Of a stretch of 64,000 bases of DNA, positions 24,398 to 37,731 are shown piece by piece. Source of the stretch: Sinohyriopsis cumingii (taxonomy: Eukaryota; Mollusca; Bivalvia; Unionida; Unionidae); NCBI GenBank assembly GCA_028554795.2, contig CM068839.1, forward strand, positions 87,999,540 through 88,063,539, in the 5' to 3' direction. Each line of letters begins with the position of its first letter. The stretch's first letter is position 1. The notes below the pieces were generated by a model. That model had not been told where the DNA came from. It saw nothing but the letters and a program-made list of their open reading frames with translations, and made no database searches. A program made the translations under genes and the position numbers.

Positions 24398-25384
24398 ATG
24401 CAGGTCAATGGTCTTGGTGAGTTCAATGAACATCATGTAGAGTGGTTGACCTTGCTCTGTGTTCTTCTCTTGGAGTTGTCGTATGGAAAAGATCATGTCT
24501 GTCGTCGACCTGCCTGCTTTAAAGCCGCACTGGGATTCCAGGTGCACACGGTCCGCCAGCAACTGCAGCCTGTTGAGTATAATGCGAGAATACACTTTGC
24601 CAACGATGCTCAGAAGCGAGATCCCTCTGTAATTATTACAGTCACTGAGGTCGCCATTGTTTTTGTAAACGGTATCTCGCGCATATCTTGGAGGACCGCT
24701 CCTTTCCTCCCAGCAGAGACAAAGTAGCTCATGCAGCAGCTGAAGCAATGTTGGTTTCCCACGTTCGATAGCTTTGGGCGGGATGCTGTCACTACATGGT
24801 GCTTTGTCGTTTGGGACGGAGTCGATTGCTTTGTTGAGCTCCTCTAAGGTGGGCACTTTGTGGAGCTCCTCTATGGTGGGCAGTTTTTATGCTGCTAGGG
24901 CTGCATCGGTGACTGACATTTCTTGGGAGCATAGCTCTGAGTAGTGTTCCACCCATCTGGCCATCTGTTGCTCGCAGTCAGTGATCTCCTCTCCCGTCAG
25001 AGATTTCTGGCGGACGATCCCTTTCACCATAGGGCCTAGAGCCTTCTTGATATCACAGTACATACCTTGGATGTTTCCGGATTCGGCACTGCGCTGGAGT
25101 CCTTCACATAGTTGTTACCAGTACTCGTTCGCGCACTGTCTAGCGATGTGTTGGGTGTTGCTTCGTGCGCTTCTGAGATCAGCAAGCATCCGTTCATTAG
25201 GGCATTTTTTGTAAGCTTTGAAGGCTTTTCATTTGTCTTCGATTATTGGTTCTATCCTTGATAGATGTGCGCTGAACTAGTGCCAAACGTGGCCATGGCT
25301 GTGCTGTAGATGACACCCTTCATGGCGCTCCACATGGCTGTTTCATCGTGATCTGGCAGGTCTTGGAGTGCCTGGTCCAGGGCT
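24389..25384 (-). pseudogene. RT remnant, B-type, tttcatcg allele
   Basis: SDCNN with DHDETAMW, a combination also at 38535-39530 and 57483-58478. Confidence 0.85.
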
Positions 25385-26795
25385 AGTATGAGAATACAAG
25401 AGTATATCACAATTATGCTCATGCAGCTCTGAGATTTTTTCAGAGACGTACGAAAATTCAATCAAAATCCAATTAAACATTTTATAATTTCATTTGTATT
25501 AAATGTTCTAATTCGAGGTTATTAAAAGCTTATTACATGAATAAACTGCACAATTTTGCAGGTGCCACATTTTACTTAAATAAAAACAGACACCATGAAA
25601 AAGGAAAAATCAGCCAAATATATTCATATATTACCAAAACATAATGCAAATAGACTTTTTTTTATATAAATTATTACAAAAAGTGCACATGTAAGATTTA
25701 TAAATTCTTTGGTTGATCTTTTTTATTCTGGCTGTGTCATACAGGAAATGTTTTTTAAACTAAACAGGCATTGGATATTGAAAATCAATTATAATCCTTA
25801 TTATTGCAGCATATATACTTGTCAATTATTCTGGCCAAGCATTATGCTATAAGAATTGCATTGCATAAATGGAAATATATTGTACTGCAAACCCACTTCC
25901 TCACATCCGACCCTGTTATCTGTTGAATGAATGTATTCTACAAGTATCCTCAATGGCATGAATATGTGTTTTCTCTGAAATGTTTCAAACTTAATGCAAA
26001 ATAATGGTGAAAGACAAACGTTAATTCAAATAAAGCATCACACACATACACACGAATGCAACAAGTGTATACAGACAGGATGTCTTTCTTTGTCATACTA
26101 TTTACACCGATAAATCAACAATAACTACTTGAAAGTGTTTTATTCAATTTTTAAATTCGGAAAAATGTTAGAAATACAATAAAACTCAAGAAATATTTAT
26201 TTGTTGGTATTCCGCAGCGTGACAAATGGAACGTAACGCTCAGTGTAATTTCGACAATTTAGAACAAATGTTCATAACCGACAAAAAGATTTCAAAGAAA
26301 CTATATATGTAATCTTTACTGGTTCGATCTACAAGTAAATAGCTGCAGGATTCAGCTAATGGTGTACATTTCAAAAGGGAAATGGGATGAAATTGTCTCG
26401 AAGTAATTGTAACCAAAGCGTACTAAAAGATTACATAGCTCGCCTCTTTGAAGTAATTATAAACAATGTAATAAACGAGTATGTATCTCAACAATTTGAT
26501 GTAATTGTAACCAGAGTACTAAAGCCGAGTAAATATCTCAACTCGTTGAAGCAACTGTATAACTGTAACAAGAGTAATAAATGAGTATATATCTCAACTC
26601 TCTGAAGTAATTGTAACCAAAGTACAATAAATGATTACATAGCTCATCTCTTAGAGGTAATTGTAACTAGTCTAATAAACTATTACATATCTCAGCTCTT
26701 CCAAGCAATTGTAAACAAAATCTAATAAATAACAGCTTAGATGACCTCTTCGATGCATTTAATAGTCTTCAGTTTACATAATAAAACTAATTATC
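24398..26795. repeat. B unit 7 (2,398 bp)
   Basis: Last B before the triple-A block. Tail ttcggaaaaatgttag as in B unit 15. Private tctaat at 26,721-26,726 in its minisatellite. Confidence 0.95.
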
Positions 26796-27375
26796 ATGCA
26801 GGTCAAAGGTCTTGGTGAGGTCGATGAACATCATGTAGAGTGGTTGACCTTGCTCTGTGTTCTTCTCTTGGAGTTGTCGTATGGAAAATATCCTGTCTGT
26901 CGTCGACCTGCCTGCATTAAAGCCGCACTGGGATTCCAGGTGCACACTGTCCGCCAGCAACTGCAGCCTGTTGAATATAATGCGGGCATACACGTTGCCA
27001 ACGATGCTCAGAAGCGAGATCAAGCGAGATCCCTCTGTAATTATTACAGTCACTGAGGTCGCCATTGTTTTTGTAAACGGTATCTCGCGCATGTCTTGGG
27101 GTCCGCTCCTTCCTCCCAGCAGAGACAAAGTAGCTCATGCAGTGGCTGAAGGAATGTTTGTTTCCCACGTTCGATAGCTTCGGGCGGGATGATGTCACTA
27201 CCTGGTGCTTTGTCGTTTGGGAGGGAGTCGATTGCTTTGCTGAGCTCCTCTAAGGTGGGCACTTTGTCGAGCTCATCCATGGTGGGCAGTTTTTATGCTG
27301 CTAGGGGCCGCATCGGTGACTGACATTTCTTGGGAGTATAGCTCTAGGTAGTGTTCCACCCATCTGGCCATCTGT
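26787..27375 (-). pseudogene. RT remnant, A-type
   Basis: Same translation as the reference A copy. First of three consecutive A remnants. Confidence 0.85.
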
Positions 27376-28185
27376 CATACTTAATGCAAAATAATGGTGA
27401 AAGACAAACGTTAATTCAAATAAAGCATCGCACACATACACACGAATGCAACAAGTGTATACAGACATGATGTCTTCCGTCGTCATACTATATACACCGG
27501 CTAATCAACAATAACTACTTAAAAGTGTTTAATTCAATTTTTAAATTCACAAAAATGTGAGAAATACAATAAAACTCAAGAAATCTTTATTTGTTGGTAT
27601 TCCGCAGCGTAACAAATGGAACGTAACGCCCAGTGTAATTTCGACAATTTAGAACAAATCTTCATATGCGACAAAAAGATTTCAAAGAAACTATATATGT
27701 AATCTTTACTGGTTCGATCTACAAGTAAATAACTCCAGGATTCAGCTAATGGTGTACATTTCAAAAGGGAAATGGGATGAAATTGTCTCGAAGTAATTGT
27801 AACCAAAGCGTACTAAAAGATTACATAGCTCGCCTCTTTGAAGTAATTATAAACAATGTAATAAACGAGTATGTATCTCAACAATTTGATGTAATTGTAA
27901 CCAGAGTACTAAAGCCGAGTAAATATCTCAACTCGTTGAAGCAACTGTATAACTGTAACAAGAGTAATAAATGAGTATATATCTCAACTCTCTGAAGTAA
28001 TTGTAACCAAAGTACAATAAATGATTACATAGCTCATCTCTTAGAGGTAATTGTAACTAGTCTAATAAACTATTACATATCTCAGCTCTTCCAAGCAATT
28101 GTAAACAAAATGTAATAAATAACAGCTTAGATGACCTCTTCGATGCATTTAATAGTCTTCAGTTTACATAATAAAACTAATTATC
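26796..28185. repeat. A unit 8 (1,390 bp), followed by another A
   Basis: Its AT-rich segment is A-type up to the hybrid junction at 27736-27745, after which the minisatellite is A-type instead of B-type. Confidence 0.95.
27736..27745. other. A-to-A hybrid junction 1
   Basis: Left of this 10 bp stretch the sequence is the A tail (aactc). Right of it is the B tail (ctaatgg). The shared caggattcag is where the exchange must lie. Confidence 0.85.
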
Positions 28186-28765
28186 ATGCAGGTCAAAGGT
28201 CTTGGTGAGGTCGATGAACATCATGTAGAGTGGTTGACCTTGCTCTGTGTTCTTCTCTTGGAGTTGTCGTATGGAAAATATCCTGTCTGTCGTCGACCTG
28301 CCTGCATTAAAGCCGCACTGGGATTCCAGGTGCACACTGTCCGCCAGCAACTGCAGCCTGTTGAATATAATGCGGGCATACACGTTGCCAACGATGCTCA
28401 GAAGCGAGATCAAGCGAGATCCCTCTGTAATTATTACAGTCACTGAGGTCGCCATTGTTTTTGTAAACGGTATCTCGCGCATGTCTTGGGGTCCGCTCCT
28501 TCCTCCCAGCAGAGACAAAGTAGCTCATGCAGTGGCTGAAGGAATGTTTGTTTCCCACGTTCGATAGCTTCGGGCGGGATGATGTCACTACCTGGTGCTT
28601 TGTCGTTTGGGAGGGAGTCGATTGCTTTGCTGAGCTCCTCTAAGGTGGGCACTTTGTCGAGCTCATCCATGGTGGGCAGTTTTTATGCTGCTAGGGGCCG
28701 CATCGGTGACTGACATTTCTTGGGAGTATAGCTCTAGGTAGTGTTCCACCCATCTGGCCATCTGT
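28177..28765 (-). pseudogene. RT remnant, A-type
   Basis: Same translation as the reference A copy. Middle of the triple-A block. Confidence 0.85.
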
Positions 28766-29575
28766 CATACTTAATGCAAAATAATGGTGAAAGACAAACG
28801 TTAATTCAAATAAAGCATCGCACACATACACACGAATGCAACAAGTGTATACAGACATGATGTCTTCCGTCGTCATACTATATACACCGGCTAATCAACA
28901 ATAACTACTTAAAAGTGTTTAATTCAATTTTTAAATTCACAAAAATGTGAGAAATACAATAAAACTCAAGAAATCTTTATTTGTTGGTATTCCGCAGCGT
29001 AACAAATGGAACGTAACGCCCAGTGTAATTTCGACAATTTAGAACAAATCTTCATATGCGACAAAAAGATTTCAAAGAAACTATATATGTAATCTTTACT
29101 GGTTCGATCTACAAGTAAATAACTCCAGGATTCAGCTAATGGTGTACATTTCAAAAGGGAAATGGGATGAAATTGTCTCGAAGTAATTGTAACCAAAGCG
29201 TACTAAAAGATTACATAGCTCGCCTCTTTGAAGTAATTATAAACAATGTAATAAACGAGTATGTATCTCAACAATTTGATGTAATTGTAACCAGAGTACT
29301 AAAGCCGAGTAAATATCTCAACTCGTTGAAGCAACTGTATAACTGTAACAAGAGTAATAAATGAGTATATATCTCAACTCTCTGAAGTAATTGTAACCAA
29401 AGTACAATAAATGATTACATAGCTCATCTCTTAGAGGTAATTGTAACTAGTCTAATAAACTATTACATATCTCAGCTCTTCCAAGCAATTGTAAACAAAA
29501 TGTAATAAATAACAGCTTAGATGACCTCTTCGATGCATTTAATAGTCTTCAGTTTACATAATAAAACTAATTATC
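28186..29575. repeat. A unit 9 (1,390 bp), followed by another A
   Basis: Exact 1,390 bp spacing on both sides, ending in the second hybrid junction. Confidence 0.95.
29126..29135. other. A-to-A hybrid junction 2
   Basis: Same caggattcag breakpoint interval as at 27736-27745. Confidence 0.85.
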
Positions 29576-30155
29576 ATGCAGGTCAAAGGTCTTGGTGAGG
29601 TCGATGAACATCATGTAGAGTGGTTGACCTTGCTCTGTGTTCTTCTCTTGGAGTTGTCGTATGGAAAATATCCTGTCTGTCGTCGACCTGCCTGCATTAA
29701 AGCCGCACTGGGATTCCAGGTGCACACTGTCCGCCAGCAACTGCAGCCTGTTGAATATAATGCGGGCATACACGTTGCCAACGATGCTCAGAAGCGAGAT
29801 CAAGCGAGATCCCTCTGTAATTATTACAGTCACTGAGGTCGCCATTGTTTTTGTAAACGGTATCTCGCGCATGTCTTGGGGTCCGCTCCTTCCTCCCAGC
29901 GGATTCAAAGTAGCTCATGCAGTGGCTGAAGGAATGTTTGTTTCCCACGTTCGATAGCTTCGGGCGGGATGATGTCACTACCTGGTGCTTTGTCGTTTGG
30001 GAGGGAGTCGATTGCTTTGCTGAGCTCCTCTAAGGTGGGCACTTTGTCGAGCTCATCCATGGTGGGCAGTTTTTATGCTGCTAGGGGCCGCATCGGTGAC
30101 TGACATTTCTTGGGAGTATAGCTCTAGGTAGTGTTCCACCCATCTGGCCATCTGT
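29567..30155 (-). pseudogene. RT remnant, A-type, ggattc variant
   Basis: Three substitutions within five bases (29901, 29904, 29905) turn agagac into ggattc. They create an MNPLGG start in one frame and YFESAG in another. Otherwise majority A. The variant recurs only at 62995-62999. Confidence 0.85.
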
Positions 30156-30966
30156 CATACTTAATGCAAAATAATGGTGAAAGACAAACGTTAATTCAAA
30201 TAAAGCATCGCACACATACACACGAATGCAACAAGTGTATACAGACATGATGTCTTCCGTCGTCATACTATATACACCGGCTAATCAACAATAACTACTT
30301 AAAAGTGTTTAATTCAATTTTTAAATTCACAAAAATGTGAGAAATACAATAAAACTCAAGAAATCTTTATTTGTTGGTATTCCGCAGCGTAACAAATGGA
30401 ACGTAACGCCCAGTGTAATTTCGACAATTTAGAACAAATCTTCATATGCGACAAAAAGATTTCAAAGAAACTATATATGTAATCTTTACTGGTTCGATCT
30501 ACAAGTAAATAACTCCAGGATTCAGTTTATGGTGTACATTTCAAAAGGGAAATGGGATGAAATTATCTCGAAGTAATTGTAAGCAAAGTGTACTAAAAGA
30601 TTACATAGCTCGCCTCTTTGAAGTAATTATAAACAATGTAATAAACGAGTATGTATCTCAACTATTTGATGTAATTGAAACCAGAGTATTAAAGCCGAGT
30701 AAATATCTCAACTCGTTGAAGTAACTGTATAACTGTAAAAAGAGTAATAAATAAGTATATATCTCAATTCTCTGAAGTAATTGTAACCAAAATACAATAA
30801 ATGATTACATAGCTCATCTCTTCAAGGTAATTGTAACTAGTCTAATAAACTATTACATATCTCAGCTCTTCCAAGCAATTGTTAACAAAATGTAATAAAT
30901 AACAGCTTAGATGACCTCTTCGATGCATTTAATAGTCTTCAGTTTACATAATAAAAACTAATTATC
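29576..30966. repeat. A unit 10 (1,391 bp)
   Basis: Third A in a row. It returns to the normal A-to-B junction at about 30515-30530, so a B unit follows. Confidence 0.95.
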
Positions 30967-31953
30967 ATGCAGGTCAATGGTCTTGGTGAGTTCAATGAAC
31001 ATCATGTAGAGTGGTTGACCTTGCTCTGTGTTCTTCTCTTGGAGTTGTCGTATGGAAAAGATCATGTCTGTCGTCGACCTGCCTGCTTTAAAGCCGCACT
31101 GGGATTCCAGGTGCACACGGTCCGCCAGCAACTGCAGCCTGTTGAGTATAATGCGAGAATACACTTTGCCAACGATGCTCAGAAGCGAGATCCCTCTGTA
31201 ATTATTACAGTCACTGAGGTCGCCATTGTTTTTGTAAACGGTATCTCGCGCATATCTTGGAGGACCGCTCCTTTCCTCCCAGCAGAGACAAAGTAGCTCA
31301 TGCAGCAGCTGAAGCAATGTTGGTTTCCCACGTTCGATAGCTTTGGGCGGGATGCTGTCACTACATTGTGCTTTGTCGTTTGGGGCGGAGTCGATTGCTT
31401 TGTTGAGCTCCTCTAAGGTGGGCACTTTGTGGAGCTCCTCTATGGTGGGCAGTTTTTATGCTGCTAGGGCTGCATCGGTGACTGACATTTCTTGGGAGCA
31501 TAGCTCTGAGTAGTGTTCCACCCATCTGGCCATCTGCTGCTCGCAGTCAGTGATCTCCTCTCCCGTCAGAGATTTCTGGCGGACGATCCCTTTCACCATA
31601 GGGCCTAGAGCCTTCTTGATATCACAGTACATACCTTGGATGTTTCCGGATTCGGCACTGCGCTGGAGTCCTTCACATAGTTGTTACCAGTACTCGTTCG
31701 CGCACTGTCTAGCGATGTGTTGGGTGTTGCTTCGAGCGCTTCTGAGATCAGCAAGCATCCGTTCATTAGGGCATTTTTTGTAAGCTTTGAAGGCTTTTCA
31801 TTTGTCTTCGATTATTGGTTCTATCCTTGATAGATGTGCGCTGAACTAGTGCCAAACGTGGCCATGGCTGTGCTGTAGATGACACCCTTCATGGCGCTCC
31901 ACATGGCTGTGGCATCGTGATCTGGCAGGTCTTGGAGTGCCTGGTCCAGGGCT
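30958..31953 (-). pseudogene. RT remnant, B-type
   Basis: cattgtgc allele (NDKAQC instead of NDKAPC) shared with B unit 9, a private SAPND (ggggcgg near 31381), SDCNN, and a private ctgctgctcg near 31535. Confidence 0.85.
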
Positions 31954-33364
31954 AGTATGAGAATACAAGAGTATATCACAATTATGCTCATGCAGCTCTG
32001 AGATTTTTTCAGAGACGTACGAAAATTCAATCAAAATCCAATTAAACATTTTATAATTTCATTTGTATTAAATGTTCTAATTCGAGGTTATTAAAAGCTT
32101 ATTACATGAATAAACTGCACAATTTTGCAGGTGCCACATTTTACTTAAATAAAAACAGACACCATGAAAAAGGAAAAATCAGCCAAATATATTCATATAT
32201 TACCAAAACATAATGCAAATAGACTTTTTTTTATATAAATTATTACAAAAAGTGCACATGTAAGATTTATAAATTCTTTGGTTGATCTTTTTTATTCTGG
32301 CTGTGTCATACAGGAAATGTTTTTTAAACTAAACAGGCATTGGATATTGAAAATCAATTATAATCCTTATTATTGCAGCATATATACTTGTCAATTATTC
32401 TGGCCAAGCATTATGCTATAAGAATTGCATTGCATAAATGGAAATATATTGTACTGCAAACCCACTTCCTCACATCCGACCCTGTTATCTGTTGAATGAA
32501 TGTATTCTACAAGTATCCTCAATGGCATGAATATGTGTTTTCTCTGAAATGTTTCAAACTTAATGCAAAATAATGGTGAAAGACAAACGTTAATTCAAAT
32601 AAAGCATCACACACATACACACGAATGCAACAAGTGTATACAGACAGGATGTCTTTCTTTGTCATACTATTTACACCGATAAATCAACAATAACTACTTG
32701 AAAGTGTTTTATTCAATTTTTAAATTCGGAAAAATGTTAGAAATACAATAAAACTCAAGAAATATTTATTTGTTGGTATTCCGCAGCGTGACAAATGGAA
32801 CGTAACGCTCAGTGTAATTTCGACAATTTAGAACAAATGTTCATAACCGACAAAAAGATTTCAAAGAAACTATATATGTAATCTTTACTGGTTCGATCTA
32901 CAAGTAAATAGCTGCAGGATTCAGCTAATGGTGTACATTTCAAAAGGGAAATGGGATGAAATTGTCTCGAAGTAATTGTAACCAAAGCGTACTAAAAGAT
33001 TACATAGCTCGCCTCTTTGAAGTAATTATAAACAATGTAATAAACGAGTATGTATCTCAACAATTTGATGTAATTGTAACCAGAGTACTAAAGCCGAGTA
33101 AATATCTCAACTCGTTGAAGCAACTGTATAACTGTAACAAGAGTAATAAATGAGTATATATCTCAACTCTCTGAAGTAATTGTAACCAAAGTACAATAAA
33201 TGATTACATAGCTCATCTCTTAGAGGTAATTGTAACTAGTCTAATAAACTATTACATATCTCAGCTCTTCCAAGCAATTGTAAACAAAATGTAATAAATA
33301 ACAGCTTAGATGACCTCTTCGATGCATTTAATAGTCTTCAGTTTACATAATAAAACTAATTATC
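30967..33364. repeat. B unit 8 (2,398 bp)
   Basis: Mixed haplotype: cttcgagcgc (part SASV-like, part SASI-like) with agcatcc. T-run of eight. Confidence 0.95.
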
Positions 33365-33944
33365 ATGCAGGTCAAAGGTCTTGGTGAGGTCGATGAACAT
33401 CATGTAGAGTGGTTGACCTTGCTCTGTGTTCTTCTCTTGGAGTTGTCGTATGGAAAATATCCTGTCTGTCGTCGACCTGCCTGCATTAAAGCCGCACTGG
33501 GATTCCAGGTGCACACTGTCCGCCAGCAACTGCAGCCTGTTGAATATAATGCGGGCATACACGTTGCCAACGATGCTCAGAAGCGAGATCAAGCGAGATC
33601 CCTCTGTAATTATTACAGTCACTGAGGTCGCCATTGTTTTTGTAAACGGTATCTCGCGCATGTCTTGGGGTCCGCTCCTTCCTCCCAGCAGAGACAAAGT
33701 AGCTCATGCAGTGGCTGAAGGAATGTTTGTTTCCCACGTTCGATAGCTTCGGGCGGGATGATGTCACTACCTGGTGCTTTGTCGTTTGGGAGGGAGTCGA
33801 TTGCTTTGCTGAGCTCCTCTAAGGTGGGCACTTTGTCGAGCTCATCCATGGTGGGCAGTTTTTATGCTGCTAGGGGCCGCATCGGTGACTGACATTTCTT
33901 GGGAGTATAGCTCTAGGTAGTGTTCCACCCATCTGGCCATCTGT
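33356..33944 (-). pseudogene. RT remnant, A-type
   Basis: Same translation as the reference A copy. Confidence 0.85.
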
Positions 33945-34755
33945 CATACTTAATGCAAAATAATGGTGAAAGACAAACGTTAATTCAAATAAAGCATCGC
34001 ACACATACACACGAATGCAACAAGTGTATACAGACATGATGTCTTCCGTCGTCATACTATATACACCGGCTAATCAACAATAACTACTTAAAAGTGTTTA
34101 ATTCAATTTTTAAATTCACAAAAATGTGAGAAATACAATAAAACTCAAGAAATCTTTATTTGTTGGTATTCCGCAGCGTAACAAATGGAACGTAACGCCC
34201 AGTGTAATTTCGACAATTTAGAACAAATCTTCATATGCGACAAAAAGATTTCAAAGAAACTATATATGTAATCTTTACTGGTTCGATCTACAAGTAAATA
34301 ACTCCAGGATTCAGTTTATGGTGTACATTTCAAAAGGGAAATGGGATGAAATTATCTCGAAGTAATTGTAAGCAAAGTGTACTAAAAGATTACATAGCTC
34401 GCCTCTTTGAAGTAATTATAAACAATGTAATAAACGAGTATGTATCTCAACTATTTGATGTAATTGAAACCAGAGTATTAAAGCCGAGTAAATATCTCAA
34501 CTCGTTGAAGTAACTGTATAACTGTAAAAAGAGTAATAAATAAGTATATATCTCAATTCTCTGAAGTAATTGTAACCAAAATACAATAAATGATTACATA
34601 GCTCATCTCTTCAAGGAAATTGTAACTAGTCTAATAAACTATTACATATCTCAGCTCTTCCAAGCAATTGTTAACAAAATGTAATAAATAACAGCTTCGA
34701 TGACCTCTTCGATGCATTTAATAGTCTTCAGTTTACATAATAAAAACTAATTATC
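33365..34755. repeat. A unit 11 (1,391 bp)
   Basis: Its B-type block has caaggaaattg (near 34615) and gcttcgatgacc (near 34697), both shared with the block of A unit 13 at +7,577 bp. Confidence 0.95.
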
Positions 34756-35742
34756 ATGCAGGTCAATGGTCTTGGTGAGTTCAATGAACATCATGTAGAG
34801 TGGTTGACCTTGCTCTGTGTTCTTCTCTTGGAGTTGTCGTATGGAAAAGATCATGTCTGTCGTCGACCTGCCTGCTTTAAAGCCGCACTGGGATTCCAGG
34901 TGCACACGGTCCGCCAGCAACTGCAGCCTGTTGAGTATAATGCGAGAATACACTTTGCCAACGATGCTCAGAAGCGAGATCCCTCTGTAATTATTACAGT
35001 TACTGAGGTCGCCATTGTTTTTGTAAACGGTATCTCGCGCATATCTTGGAGGACCGCTCCTTTCCTCCCAGCAGAGACAAAGTAGCTCATGCAGCAGCTG
35101 AAGCAATGTTGGTTTCCCACGTTCGATAGCTTTGGGCGGGATGCTGTCACTACATTGTGCTTTGTCGTTTGGGACGGAGTCGATTGCTTTGTTGAGCTCC
35201 TCTAAGGTGGGCACTTTGTGGAGCTCCTCTATGGTGGGCAGTTTTTATGCTGTTAGGGCTGCATCGGTGACTGACATTTCTTGGGAGCATAGCTCTGAGT
35301 AGTGTTCCACCCATCTGGCCATCTGTTGCTCGCAGTCAGTGATCTCCTCTCCCGTCAGAGATTTCTGGCGGACGATCCCTTTCACCATAGGGCCTAGAGC
35401 CTTCTTGATATCACAGTACATACCTTGGATGTTTCCGGATTCGGCACTGCGCTGGAGTCCTTCACATAGTTGTTACCAGTACTCGTTCGCGCACTGTCTA
35501 GCGATGTGTTGGGTGTTGCTTCGAGCACTTCTGAGAACAGCAAGCGTCCGTTCATTAGGGCATTTTTTGTAAGCTTTGAAGGCTTTTCATTTGTCTTCGA
35601 TTATTGGTTCTATCCTTGATAGATGTGCGCTGAACTAGTGCCAAACGTGGCCATGGCTGTGCTGTAGATGACACCCTTCATGGCGCTCCACATGGCTGTG
35701 GCATCGTGATCTGGCAGGTCTTGGAGTGCCTGGTCCAGGGCT
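34747..35742 (-). pseudogene. RT remnant, B-type
   Basis: NDKAQC allele shared with B unit 8, SASV haplotype, and private ctgagaacagc near 35532. Confidence 0.85.
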
Positions 35743-37151
35743 AGTATGAGAATACAAGAGTATATCACAATTATGCTCATGCAGCTCTGAGATTTTTTCA
35801 GAGACGTACGAAAATTCAATCAAAATCCAATTAAACATTTTATAATTTCATTTGTATTAAATGTTCTAATTCGAGGTTATTAAAAGCTTATTACATGAAT
35901 AAACTGCACAATTTTGCAGGTGCCACATTTTACTTAAATAAAAACAGACACCATGAAAAAGGAAAAATCAGCCAAATATATTCATATATTACCAAAACAT
36001 AATGCAAATAGACTTTTTTATATAAATTATTACAAAAAGTGCACATGTAAGATTTATAAATTCTTTGGTTGATCTTTTTTATTCTGGCTGTATCATACAG
36101 GAAATGTTTTTTAAACTAAACAGGCATTGGATATTGAAAATCAATTATAATCCTTATTATTGCAACATATATAATTGTCAATTATTCTGGCCAAGCATTA
36201 TGCTATAAGAATTGCATTGCATAAATGGAAATATATTGTACTGCAAACCCACTTCCTCACATCCGACCCTGTTATCTGTTGAATGAATGTATTCTACAAG
36301 TATCCTCAATGGCATGAATATGTGTTTTCTCTGAAATGTTTCAAACTTAATGCAAAATAATGGTGAAAGACAAACGTTAATTCAAATAAAGCATCACACA
36401 CATACACACGAATGCAACAAGTGTATACAGACAGGATGTCTTTCTTTGTCATACTATTTACACCGATAAATCAACAATAACTACTTGAAAGTGTTTTATT
36501 CAATTTTTAAATTCGGAAAAATGTTAGAAATACAATAAAACTCAAGAAATATTTATTTGTTGGTATTCCGCAGCGTGACAAATGGAACGTAACGCTCAGT
36601 GTAATTTCGACAATTTAGAACAAATGTTCATAACCGACAAAAAGATTTCAAAGAAACTATATATGTAATCTTTACTGGTTCGATCTACAAGTAAATAGCT
36701 GCAGGATTCAGCTAATGGTGTACATTTCAAAAGGGAAATGGGATGAAATTGTCTCGAAGTAATTGTAACCAAAGCGTACTAAAAGATTACATAGCTCGCC
36801 TCTTTGAAGTAATTATAAACAATGTAATAAACGAGTATGTATCTCAACAATTTGATGTAATTGTAACCAGAGTACTAAAGCCGAGTAAATATCTCAACTC
36901 GTTGAAGCAACTGTATAACTGTAACAAGAGTAATAAATGAGTATATATCTCAACTCTCTGAAGTAATTGTAACCAAAGTACAATAAATGATTACATAGCT
37001 CATCTCTTAGAGGTAATTGTAACTAGTCTAATAAACTATTACATATCTCAGCTCTTCCAAGCAATTGTAAACAAAATGTAATAAATAACAGCTTAGATGA
37101 CCTCTTCGATGCATTTAATAGTCTTCAGTTTACATAATAAAACTAATTATC
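34756..37151. repeat. B unit 9 (2,396 bp)
   Basis: T-run of six with ctgtatcat, as in B units 1, 11 and 12. gcaacatatataattg near 36162 (tataattg is shared with B unit 12). Confidence 0.95.
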
Positions 37152-37731
37152 ATGCAGGTCAAAGGTCTTGGTGAGGTCGATGAACATCATGTAGAGTGGT
37201 TGACCTTGCTCTGTGTTCTTCTCTTGGAGTTGTCGTATGGAAAATATCCTGTCTGTCGTCGACCTGCCTGCATTAAAGCCGCACTGGGATTCCAGGTGCA
37301 CACTGTCCGCCAGCAACTGCAGCCTGTTGAATATAATGCGGGCATACACGTTGCCAACGATGCTCAGAAGCGAGATCAAGCGAGATCCCTCTGTAATTAT
37401 TACAGTCACTGAGGTCGCCATTGTTTTTGTAAACGGTATCTCGCGCATGTCTTGGGGTCCGCTCCTTCCTCCCAGCAGAGACAAAGTAGCTCATGCAGTG
37501 GCTGAAGGAATGTTTGTTTCCCACGTTCGATAGCTTCGGGCGGGATGATGTCACTACCTGGTGCTTTGTCGTTTGGGAGGGAGTCGATTGCTTTGCTGAG
37601 CTCCTCTAAGGTGGGCACTTTGTCGAGCTCATCCATGGTGGGCAGTTTTTATGCTGCTAGGGGCCGCATCGGTGACTGACATTTCTTGGGAGTATAGCTC
37701 TAGGTAGTGTTCCACCCATCTGGCCATCTGT
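37143..37731 (-). pseudogene. RT remnant, A-type
   Basis: Same translation as the reference A copy. Confidence 0.85.

Larger units (their letters stand above)
20037..30525. repeat. First copy of a ~10.5 kb block repeated at +33,094 bp
   Basis: Unit order and spacing match 53,131-63,619 exactly (offset 33,094 at every unit start), and rare alleles are shared: caaaaattgtgag at about 23,760, the double A-to-A junction and the ggattc cluster at 29,901-29,905. I saw two single-base differences (26,722 c against 59,816 g; 25,634 c against 58,728 a). The left limit is approximate. The right limit is where 30,526 has t and the partner at 63,620 has c. Confidence 0.75.

Noticed and set aside
27576..27806. 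76-codon minus-strand ORF present only at A-to-A junctions
   Set aside because: It is open because the hybrid junction removes a stop found at the normal junction, in AT-rich non-coding DNA. The translation resembles nothing known to me.
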